Assembly: GCA_002344565.1 (NCBI GenBank)
Contig: DDTZ01000191.1
Location: 12,024 to 35,641 of the forward strand
Origin: Bdellovibrionaceae bacterium UBA2351
GTDB taxonomy: Bacteria; Bdellovibrionota; Bdellovibrionia; Bdellovibrionales; Bdellovibrionaceae
Direction: 5' to 3'
DNA: 23,618 bases
The notes beneath the pieces were generated by a model. The model saw only the letters and a list, made by a program, of their open reading frames with translations, had not been told where the DNA came from and ran no database searches. The translations under genes were made by a program, and so were the position numbers. Positions 1-6,350 of this stretch are shown in pieces. Each line of letters opens with the position of its first letter. Position 1 is the stretch's first letter.

Positions 1-1197
1 CACCACGTCTAACACTTTGCCGATCATACGTTTTTGCAGTTTTTTAGAAATTTTTTGTTGAGTCTTCATTAGGATATCATGACGACGTTGTTTAGTTTCA
101 TCGTCCAGTTGATCCACCATTTTTCCTGCCGGCGTATTTTCCTCTGGAGAATACGAGAAACAGCCCACTCGTTCAAATTCGTGTTCTTTAATAAATTCAA
201 CGAGTTCATTAAATTGTTCTTCGGTCTCACCTGGAAAACCAACGATAAACTGAGTGCGAATAATCGCTTCAGGCATTAATGTGCGGATGTTTTTAATAAC
301 GTCCACAATCTCTTCTTTTGTCATTTTACGATTCATTTTTTTAAGTACTTCATTGTTGATGTGCTGAAGTGGCATATCAAAATACTTAACGATTTTTTTA
401 GAGTCTTTAATAAGTTTTAATGTTTCGATATCCAATCCATCTGGATATAAATATAGTAGACGAATCCATTGCAAGCCTTCAACTTGATCTAAAGCTTTTA
501 ATAACTCATATGGAGATTCTTTAGCTTCTGGATTCTTACGCTTTAGATCCCAACCGTAATCTGTAAAGTCATGAGAAATAATGATGATTTCCTTTACTCC
601 GCCAGCAACTAATAATTTAGCCTCATTCACAACATTTTCAATAGTGCGAGATTGCAAATTACCGCGAATCAAAGGGATTGCGCAGAACGCACAACGTTTT
701 AAACAGCCTTCCGAAATTTTTAAATACGCACGGTGTTTGGGCTGAGTATTCACACGCGGAGTCGATGAATCTTGTAAATACGTAGGTAAATTGAAGAACG
801 TTTTCTTGTCGCTGCCTTTTTTGTTTTCATCTAGAATTTTGTCAATATTTTGAAATTCACCCGAGCCCACAAATAAGTCAGCTTCTGGCAACTCATCCAC
901 TATATCAGATTTATATCTTTGAGTTAGGCAACCGGCCACCACAAGGCGTTTGATTTTACCCTGTTTTTTTAACTCGCCCATTTCAATGATTCTTTGGATA
1001 GATTCACGTTTTGAATCTTCAATAAAACCACACGTGTTGATAATAACAGTGTCAGCCTCGTCTTCGTCAGCCACGATTTTGTAGCCGTCCTTCATTAGTG
1101 TTCCCACCATGATTTCTGTATCGACCAAATTCTTTGGGCAACCTAGACTGATAAAATGAACTTTGTTTTCTGTTGTTGGCTTTTCAACTTGCTTCAT
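1..1197 (-). CDS. rimO: Ribosomal protein S12 methylthiotransferase RimO (partial, 3' end outside window)
   Basis: Radical-SAM methylthiotransferase that adds a methylthio group to an aspartate of ribosomal protein S12 in the cytoplasm. Translating the minus strand from ATG 1197 gives MKQVEKPTTENKVHFISLGC near the start, then PKNLVDTEIMVG, which is the RimO signature rather than that of MiaB. The three N-terminal cluster cysteines are visible in SLGCPKN, NTCGF and AGCLTQRY. The radical-SAM CxxxCxxC motif is EGCLKRCAFC. About 399 codons are present; the family has roughly 430-450 residues, so the frame leaves the window inside the C-terminal TRAM domain. The ATG overlaps the TGA stop of the LolA-like gene in an ATGA, so translation is probably coupled. 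It is the last visible gene of the obgE-led run. Family assignment is secure; the end of the gene is not visible. Confidence 0.95.
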   Translation of the reverse strand, partial: MKQVEKPTTENKVHFISLGCPKNLVDTEIMVGTLMKDGYKIVADEDEADTVIINTCGFIEDSKRESIQRIIEMGELKKQGKIKRLVVAGCLTQRYKSDIVDELPEADLFVGSGEFQNIDKILDENKKGSDKKTFFNLPTYLQDSSTPRVNTQPKHRAYLKISEGCLKRCAFCAIPLIRGNLQSRTIENVVNEAKLLVAGGVKEIIIISHDFTDYGWDLKRKNPEAKESPYELLKALDQVEGLQWIRLLYLYPDGLDIETLKLIKDSKKIVKYFDMPLQHINNEVLKKMNRKMTKEEIVDVIKNIRTLMPEAIIRTQFIVGFPGETEEQFNELVEFIKEHEFERVGCFSYSPEENTPAGKMVDQLDDETKQRRHDILMKTQQKISKKLQKRMIGKVLDVV

Positions 1198-1850
1198 AAC
1201 GTAATCACCTGTGCGTCTTTTGGAGGCGTGTAATTGAATAGTTTAGATTTATCTTTTTTTCCGAACTCAATATTTTTAAAATTCATATCTGTCTGATTTC
1301 CGATATCGTCTTTGTACGACACTGCGCTGATTTTCTTATTTGCGATATGAATAACTAAATCCTTAACTTGCAGATCACTGCCTTTGGGCTCTAAGAAATA
1401 TAATTTTTCATCTTTAGTGACTTCTGTTTTCAACACTTTAAAATTCTTTTTAACTTCAGATGTACCCAGCAACGTGGCTAACAAAATTTGTTTTTTTGTG
1501 TTCTTGTCGATTTTTGATTTTGCCACTTGCACCGGTCCTGGTAGTTCGGGACTTGGATGTTGAACATTCCAAATTGTTTTACCGTCAAAAATAATTTGGG
1601 TTTTCTCTGGAGTTTCTGTGTCCCAACGAAATTTAGATTGCGACAAATAAATTCTACCGACAAATTTCGTTTCTTTGCTTAGCACCTTCGATTTTACAGT
1701 TTTCACAACGTCCATGCTGACAATTTTTGAAGTTCTATATTTGGCAACTACGGCATCCAATGGCGAAGTCGCCAGAGACGACGGCGCAGAAAATGAGATA
1801 CGTGCACATAACACAATGATCGAAAAAATCGGTAAAATGAATTTCATCAT
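1194..1850 (-). CDS. LolA-like outer-membrane lipoprotein carrier family protein
   Basis: Probable periplasmic LolA-family protein, about 218 residues. The family carries lipoproteins from the inner to the outer membrane. An N-terminal signal peptide is visible (MKFILPIFSIIVLCARISFS, then APSS). The mature part has LolA-like spacing: a KYRTSKIVSMDVVKT segment, an F-R-W-D-T-E strand, an FDGKTIWN strand, and a C-terminal NFKNIEFGKKDKSKLFNYTPP element like the LolA F-x-P-P end. The frame extends to a TTG at 1865, but no SD precedes it. ATG 1850 and ATG 1847 are adjacent and follow AAAGGA, so the start is uncertain by one codon. It sits between comF and rimO and overlaps rimO by 4 bp. Function comes from family resemblance only; paralogues with other cargo are possible. 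Confidence 0.8.
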   Translation of the reverse strand: MMKFILPIFSIIVLCARISFSAPSSLATSPLDAVVAKYRTSKIVSMDVVKTVKSKVLSKETKFVGRIYLSQSKFRWDTETPEKTQIIFDGKTIWNVQHPSPELPGPVQVAKSKIDKNTKKQILLATLLGTSEVKKNFKVLKTEVTKDEKLYFLEPKGSDLQVKDLVIHIANKKISAVSYKDDIGNQTDMNFKNIEFGKKDKSKLFNYTPPKDAQVITL

Positions 1851-1878
1851 TCCTTTATATATCAAATACTTACGGTTT

Positions 1879-2511
1879 TCACTCTCTAATTATTAACGAT
1901 ATCGCTTTTACATGGCCAAGTTTCTTAAGGTGAAACTGTGCGGCCTGAATAGTCGTTCCCGTTGTAATTATATCGTCCACAAAATAGACATGAGAAAATT
2001 TTTCACTCGCACTTTCGCTTAAAACGAACTTAGTCTCGATAGAGGACTGGCGCTCGCGGCGAGTAAGCCTCTTTTGCTCTTTAACATCAACTCGCCTTAG
2101 TGCCGTCCGCATGGGTATCCCCGTAAGTTTAGATAACGATTCGGCAAACCAATACGAATGATCTTTAACGCCATTTATGGCCGGACACGGAACCAATACC
2201 GCTGAAACTCCAGGAAATTCCGATTTTAACCACTCCTCTAAAAACCGCTCAGCATAATACTTCCAGGCCCGCTGCTGCTGCTGACCCTTTAATGCTAACG
2301 ATAATCGATTGAGTATTCTGTTACGGTCTCGCTGCCAACGAAAGAGCGATAGACAGGGCACACATTTAACCTCGGTGAAAAATTCCAAGCGATTAAATGC
2401 TGTTCTAAATAGCGCCTCTTCACAGTGAAAACATAGTAACGACGACCGAAATCCAAACGATCCGCAGTGGATACAGGTGTTCATTCCAATAGAAAGTAGC
2501 TCTGGATACAT
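1879..2511 (-). CDS. ComF family protein (phosphoribosyltransferase-like)
   Basis: ComF-family protein, linked in other bacteria to DNA uptake or to recycling of DNA; its biochemical reaction is not settled. The N-terminus has a small zinc-ribbon pair of cysteine knuckles (CIHCG and CFHC). The C-terminus carries the type I phosphoribosyltransferase PRPP-binding motif, VYFVDDIITTGTT. The middle contains VLVPCPAINGVKDHSYWFAE, like the ComF P-x-x-x-x-x-x-R-G-F-N region but without the usual RGFN. The start is unclear: the frame opens at TTG 2541 just after the rlmH stop with no SD, ATG 2511 gives the usual short leader before the first knuckle, and ATG 2484 begins at the knuckle itself. Its place among ribosome genes suggests co-transcription rather than a shared role. 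The family call is good. Confidence 0.85.
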   Translation of the reverse strand: MYPELLSIGMNTCIHCGSFGFRSSLLCFHCEEALFRTAFNRLEFFTEVKCVPCLSLFRWQRDRNRILNRLSLALKGQQQQRAWKYYAERFLEEWLKSEFPGVSAVLVPCPAINGVKDHSYWFAESLSKLTGIPMRTALRRVDVKEQKRLTRRERQSSIETKFVLSESASEKFSHVYFVDDIITTGTTIQAAQFHLKKLGHVKAISLIIRE

Positions 2512-2543
2512 GTTCGATCGACAATGCGAAAAATCTGCCAATA

Positions 2544-3014
2544 TTAAGGATTATGATAAGGCAGATTTTTTAAAATTGTAAACCCACGATAAATCTGTTC
2601 GAGTAAAACAAGCTGGGCCACCAAGTGATTCAATGTAAATGGCGATAAATTTATTTTTAAAGACGCACGCGATTTAATTTCATCGCTTACACCATAAGGT
2701 CCGCCAATTAGAAAATATACCTGCTTCTTACCAGACCCTAAAATGCGATTCAGGTGTTCAGAAAACTTAATGGAATTCATCGTCTGGCCTTTTTCATCCA
2801 ACAAAACCAGAAAATCATCTGATTTTAAAAGATCTAAAATTGCCTGTCCTTCTTTGCGGACGCGGACTTCACGCTGATCACGATCGTTGGTTTGTACTTT
2901 TAATGTTTTTACTTCGAATGGGATGAAATGACCGATTTTTTCGGTATAGACGTCATTGGCGTTTTGAAACCAAGGTTCTTTACTTGTTTGAAAATTAAGT
3001 AGAACAAGTTTCAT
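2544..3014 (-). CDS. rlmH: 23S rRNA pseudouridine-1915 N3-methyltransferase RlmH
   Basis: SPOUT-class methyltransferase that methylates pseudouridine 1915 of 23S rRNA (E. coli numbering) using SAM, acting on the assembled 70S ribosome. Length 156 residues, as expected for the family. The C-terminal trefoil-knot motifs are plain: LVLLDEKGQTMNSIKFSEHL, then VYFLIGGPYGVSD, then LSPFTLNHLVAQLVLLEQIY and the end KNLPYHNP, close to the family's G-x-P-Y-H-R/K terminus. The usual arginine in the HxxxRxxLxEQ element is replaced by glutamine (HLVAQLVLLEQ), a small deviation. It begins 24 nt after the nadD-rsfS stop with no clear SD, and its stop is followed within 2 nt by the longest comF frame. Part of a ribosome-maturation run. 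Confidence 0.95.
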   Translation of the reverse strand: MKLVLLNFQTSKEPWFQNANDVYTEKIGHFIPFEVKTLKVQTNDRDQREVRVRKEGQAILDLLKSDDFLVLLDEKGQTMNSIKFSEHLNRILGSGKKQVYFLIGGPYGVSDEIKSRASLKINLSPFTLNHLVAQLVLLEQIYRGFTILKNLPYHNP

Positions 3015-3038
3015 TTACGCCAACGTCTTTAAAGGAAA

Positions 3039-4049
3039 TTATTTTAATAAATTATTTTTGATCGGAGTCGCTTCTTGCCACAATCGTTCTAGATTATATT
3101 CCTGACGAACGAAATCATAGAAAATATGAATGATTAAACTTCCGTAATCAATAACTACCCAGCGGCCCTCTTCAGTACCCTCAACGCTCTGAGGTAACAA
3201 ATTGAATTCATCTTTAACTGCACTCGTTAATGCTTCCGCTAATGAAACCGCGTGCCGAGTCGAAGTACCTGATGAAATCACCGTATATTCGGACGGCGCT
3301 GATAATTTAGTTAAATCATAACTGTGAGTCATGATGCCCTTTTTATCATCCAAAACTTGCGCGCAGAACGCTGCAAACTGTTTGTAGTCTTTAACTTTCT
3401 GGCCAAGATCACGGTAAAGATTGTGTTCCTTGATATAGTTTTCAACACTTAGCGGAAGGAACTTAGTCACTGGACGCCCAGTGCGTAATTTCTTTCTTAG
3501 TTCTGTTGAAGAAATTTCGATATCTTCTAAAGTCACAAATTGGATACTGCGACCCGTGGTTAACTCGATGAAGTTAAATTCTAAATCAGCAGTTACATCT
3601 TGTAAGAATTTTGGCAGATCAGACTTTTCATGAGGAATATCGTGACCGGGACGAGTCGTGATAATCAAATTTGTTTCCTCTAGGATCTTTTTATAGTCTT
3701 TCCACTTATCAAACGATTCTAAATTGTCCGCACCCAAGATTAAGAATAGTTCTTTTGGCTCATAGGTTTTGCGGTATTCAGCAATCGTGTCTTTCATGTA
3801 GCTTAACCCTTTACGAGTTAGCTCTTGAGTGTCGACTTCAAAGTTTTTTTCATATCCTTGAACTGCCGCCTTGATCATGTTCAAGCGATGTTCTGGGGCT
3901 GGCCCATCTAGTTCTTTTTTCAATGGGTTTTGGAAAGCCGGGATGATAAAAATCTTATCTAAACCCATTTTACGTCTAACAGTTTCAATGCTGTTGATGT
4001 GACCTAAGTGTGGCGGATTGAATGTTCCACCAAATAATCCAATTTTCAT
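3039..4049 (-). CDS. nadD-rsfS: Fusion: nicotinate-nucleotide adenylyltransferase (NadD) + ribosomal silencing factor (RsfS)
   Basis: A single 336-residue protein combining two usually separate enzymes or factors. Residues 1 to about 205 are NadD, which makes deamido-NAD from nicotinate mononucleotide and ATP: GGTFNPPHLGH at 7-17 is the nucleotidyltransferase motif, PEHR is at 52-55, and ISSTELRKKL at 179-188 is the C-terminal I-S-S/A-T-x-x-R motif. Residues from about 217 to 331 are RsfS, which binds L14 and blocks subunit joining: YTVISSGTSTRHAVSLAEAL, VEGTEEGRWVVIDYGSLIIH and YNLERLWQEA match the family. No internal stop or frameshift separates the halves. Its ATG overlaps the obgE stop (ATGA), with AGGAAG upstream inside obgE. 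nadD next to rsfS is a common gene order, so fusion of neighbours is a natural origin. Confidence 0.95.
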   Translation of the reverse strand: MKIGLFGGTFNPPHLGHINSIETVRRKMGLDKIFIIPAFQNPLKKELDGPAPEHRLNMIKAAVQGYEKNFEVDTQELTRKGLSYMKDTIAEYRKTYEPKELFLILGADNLESFDKWKDYKKILEETNLIITTRPGHDIPHEKSDLPKFLQDVTADLEFNFIELTTGRSIQFVTLEDIEISSTELRKKLRTGRPVTKFLPLSVENYIKEHNLYRDLGQKVKDYKQFAAFCAQVLDDKKGIMTHSYDLTKLSAPSEYTVISSGTSTRHAVSLAEALTSAVKDEFNLLPQSVEGTEEGRWVVIDYGSLIIHIFYDFVRQEYNLERLWQEATPIKNNLLK

Positions 4050-5083
4050 AAGCTGTTTTCTTCCTGTTCAAATAGATTTTGCGTTAAGAATGTCATCAGC
4101 TCGGCAATATTTTTGCCTGTATAAGCAGAGATTGCGATCGGTTTAACGTTAAATCGTTTTTGAAAATCTGTTTTTAATTTTGTTAATTGCGCCTCTGATA
4201 ATGTGTCGATCTTATTCAACACAACAAACTGAGTGCGGTTTGTTAATGGAAAGAATCCATCTTTATCTTGATTGGCTTCATCATACATTTTCAATTCGTT
4301 ATTGATATCTTCGTAATCTTGCAACGGATCACGCTGAGAAAGTCCTGAAGCATCCACTAGATGGATAAAGAATTTTGTACGTTCGATATGCTTTAAAAAT
4401 TGGATTCCAAGGCCCACGCCCTGATGCGCGCCCTTCACTAATCCCGGAATATCGGCTACAATGAAGGATTTAAAGTCGGCAACCTTAACTACGCCCAAAT
4501 TAGGAACTAGTGTTGTAAACGGGTAATCGGCAATTTTAGGTTTCGCCGCTGAAATTCTAGAAATCAAAGTTGATTTACCCGCATTTGGAAATCCAATAAT
4601 ACCAACGTCAGCAATCAATTTTAATTCAAGAGTTACTTCCATCTCTTCGCCGCCCTCACCAGGCTGAGCGTGCTCAGGAGCTTGATTTACAGATGTTTTA
4701 AAGAAATGATTACCTTTACCGCCGCGACCACCCTTAAGCAGTACACATTCATCCATGTCAGCTAAGTCCGCTAGAACTTGGCCCTCCATGTTTCTAACAA
4801 TCGTACCTTTTGGCAAAAGTAAAATCATGTCCGCGCCATTAGCGCCCGAAGACTTTGCACCTTCACCCGGTAAACCATTTTTTGCGATGTACTTTTTGTT
4901 CGCGCGATAATCGACTAACGAATTCAAGTGTGGCGTTGCTCTTAAAATAAGATCGCCGCCCTTGCCTCCATCACCGCCATCGGGTCCCCCACGAGGAGTC
5001 ATTGCCTCGCGACGGAAACTTACTGCACCCGGGCCACCATGGCCGGAACCAATCACTATTCTAATTTCGTCGATAAATCTCAT
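4046..5083 (-). CDS. obgE: Obg-family GTPase ObgE/CgtA
   Basis: Essential GTPase that binds the 50S ribosomal subunit during late assembly and links it to stress signalling. The N-terminal glycine-rich Obg fold covers about 1-158 (GSGHGGPGAVSFRREAMTPR, GGPDGGDGGKGGDL). The G domain follows: P-loop GFPNAGKS at 164-171, switch/G3 DIPGL at 211-215, G4 NKID at 290-293, G5 SAYTG at 319-323. It stops at 345 residues with a short acidic end, so the variable C-terminal domain seen in Bacillus and in longer E. coli-type proteins is missing or minimal. The ATG start has no good SD. A terminator separates it from rpmA, so it probably has its own promoter or depends on read-through. It heads the nadD-rsfS, rlmH, comF, lolA-like, rimO run. 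Confidence 0.97.
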   Translation of the reverse strand: MRFIDEIRIVIGSGHGGPGAVSFRREAMTPRGGPDGGDGGKGGDLILRATPHLNSLVDYRANKKYIAKNGLPGEGAKSSGANGADMILLLPKGTIVRNMEGQVLADLADMDECVLLKGGRGGKGNHFFKTSVNQAPEHAQPGEGGEEMEVTLELKLIADVGIIGFPNAGKSTLISRISAAKPKIADYPFTTLVPNLGVVKVADFKSFIVADIPGLVKGAHQGVGLGIQFLKHIERTKFFIHLVDASGLSQRDPLQDYEDINNELKMYDEANQDKDGFFPLTNRTQFVVLNKIDTLSEAQLTKLKTDFQKRFNVKPIAISAYTGKNIAELMTFLTQNLFEQEENSL

Positions 5084-5132
5084 AACTGCCGATCGGAAAA
5101 ATTTCTTACTGATATGTAATAGGCTTGAATAT

Positions 5133-5160
5133 AAAAAAAAGGGAGTGAAAAACTCCCTTT
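5133..5160 (-). terminator. Rho-independent terminator after rpmA
   Basis: On the minus strand, AAAGGGAGT pairs perfectly with ACTCCCTTT (9 bp, 5-nt loop; stem 5138-5160), and the stem runs into a tract of T (5133-5140, read on the minus strand). It lies 33 bp past the rpmA stop and 50 bp before the obgE start, so it should end most rplU-rpmA transcripts. Confidence 0.9.
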
Positions 5161-5192
5161 GTAAAAACTCTATGTGAAAAAACTTGTTTTAA

Positions 5193-5453
5193 TTAAACAG
5201 CTTGAGGGTAAACAGAAACTTTTAGTTTCAATTTGCTCTCGCGTTCAAATTTAACAACGCCTTCGATTGTAGAATAGATTGTCCAATCTCTGCCTACGCG
5301 TACGTTGTTACCAACATGAAACTTAGTTCCACGCTGTCTAACAAGGATTGTTCCTGGCAATACTTTTTCGCCACCAAATCTTTTTACGCCTAGACGCTGA
5401 CTATTTGAATCGCGTCCGTTCTTGGTACTACCGCCCGCCTTCTTCGATGCCAT
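5193..5453 (-). CDS. rpmA: 50S ribosomal protein L27
   Basis: Large-subunit protein whose N-terminal tail reaches the peptidyl-transferase centre. At 86 residues it has normal length. The sequence begins MASKKAGGSTKNGRDSNSQR, followed by LGVKRFGGEKVLPGTILVRQRGT, which is diagnostic of L27. There is no Firmicutes-type cleaved N-terminal extension. A good SD (AGGGAG, 6-nt spacing) precedes the ATG. It lies 26 bp downstream of rplU, the standard L21-L27 pair, and is followed by a strong terminator. Confidence 0.98.
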   Translation of the reverse strand: MASKKAGGSTKNGRDSNSQRLGVKRFGGEKVLPGTILVRQRGTKFHVGNNVRVGRDWTIYSTIEGVVKFERESKLKLKVSVYPQAV

Positions 5454-5479
5454 ACTAACTCCCTCTTACCTAATTCCGT

Positions 5480-6073
5480 TTATTTCTTAGTTGCTTTCTT
5501 AGATGTCTTTTTAGCTTTAGCTGATTTTTTAGCTGCCGCTTTCTTTGGAGACACTTTCTTAGCTGCTGCTTTTTTCGCTACTTTCTTAGAAGCTTTCTTC
5601 TTAGAAGTTAACGCTTTTGTTTCTTCTTTAGAAACAGATTTGCCGCTGCCGATTTTAGCTTCAACACGTTCACGACGTGATTGAACTTTATCTTGAATTC
5701 TTTGTGCTCTTACTGCTGCCATATCAGTAACTACTGGTTGAGAATCAGAAGTTGCTGTTTTGCCATCAGAAGTGATTGATTTAACAAAAATTTCTGTGAA
5801 AGGCTGTTTGTGGTTTTTGAATTTTCTGAAAGAGTGACGACGTTTCTTTTTGAATACGATCACTTTTCTGTCACGAGCTTGTTTAGTTACTACTACAGTT
5901 ACTTTAGCACCTTTTACAAGAGGCTGACCGATAACAGTTGTGTCACCACCAACTACAAGAACTTCCGTAATATCAAATTCAGATCCTAAGTTCTGTTCCA
6001 ATTTTTCAACTTGAACTACATCACCAGGTTTTACAGTGTATTGTTTTCCACCAGTTTTAATTACTGCGTACAT
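5480..6073 (-). CDS. rplU: 50S ribosomal protein L21 with long lysine/alanine-rich C-terminal tail
   Basis: Residues 1 to about 103 are a normal L21: MYAVIKTGGKQYTVKPGDVV start, VIVFKKKRRHSFRKFKNHKQ in the middle and PFTEIFVKSI near the usual end. L21 binds 23S rRNA near L20. Here the protein continues to 197 residues. The extra 90 or so residues contain a charged, probably helical stretch (MAAVRAQRIQDKVQSRRERV), then a histone-H1-like tail built of short KKA, KKAAAKK and KAKK repeats ending KKATKK. The tail should be disordered and strongly basic, so it could reach further rRNA or other nucleic acid; that role is inference. The start has a good SD (GGAGGA upstream of ATG). It is followed by rpmA. 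Confidence 0.97.
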   Translation of the reverse strand: MYAVIKTGGKQYTVKPGDVVQVEKLEQNLGSEFDITEVLVVGGDTTVIGQPLVKGAKVTVVVTKQARDRKVIVFKKKRRHSFRKFKNHKQPFTEIFVKSITSDGKTATSDSQPVVTDMAAVRAQRIQDKVQSRRERVEAKIGSGKSVSKEETKALTSKKKASKKVAKKAAAKKVSPKKAAAKKSAKAKKTSKKATKK

Positions 6074-6224
6074 TATTATCCTCCACAGGATTCGGGATTA
6101 AACCTCGAAGTAAATGCCATTGCGACGGCACCCTGTCAATATTTTAATCAATTAATTTAATGAACTCTATAACAACCTTTTTGAAAAATCAAAAGGTCAA
6201 AAAAATTATTTTTCGTGATTACAA
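6074..6224 (-). promoter_or_regulatory. rplU upstream region with promoter candidates and an AT-rich inverted repeat
   Basis: Read on the minus strand, this AT-rich stretch holds a perfect TTGACA (plus coordinates 6134-6139), but the hexamer 17 nt downstream (CATTTA) is a poor -10. It also holds an extended -10-like TGTTATAGA (6166-6174). An inverted repeat ACCTTTTTGA / TCAAAAGGT (6175-6197, 4-nt loop, one bulge) lies just upstream of the latter. The rplU-rpmA promoter is probably here, but which element is used cannot be decided from the sequence. Confidence 0.4.
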
Positions 6225-6348
6225 TTTGGCTCTAAAGGCGTCAGATGCGAGGCGGACGTCTTAAAAAAGCCCGGAGGCGTGCTGACCAGCACGTTGGAGG
6301 GATTTTTTAAGGCGCCCAACGAAGTCAGCTGGCGGCTTTAGGGCCAAA
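6225..6348. repeat. Large imperfect palindrome / possible bidirectional terminator between RNase G and rplU
   Basis: A nested dyad about 124 nt long. The outer arms (6225-6237 and 6336-6348) pair over 13 bp with one G-T wobble. The middle arms CTTAAAAAAGCCC (6260-6272) and GGGATTTTTTAAG (6299-6311) pair with one mismatch. At the centre CGTGCT-GACC-AGCACG (6278-6293) is a tight hairpin. The segments between outer and middle arms also show partial complementarity. It starts 2 bp after the RNase G stop. Read on the minus strand, the middle stem ends in a run of six T, so it can act as a terminator for the RNase gene; the other strand also ends in T6. The size and nested pattern also fit a REP- or MITE-like dispersed element, which one copy cannot prove. 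Confidence 0.7.
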
Positions 6349-6350
6349 CC

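Noticed and set aside
1..1197. Assignment of the left-edge gene as MiaB (tRNA methylthiotransferase)
   Set aside because: The SLGCPKNLVDTEIMVG start and the overall pattern match RimO, not MiaB.
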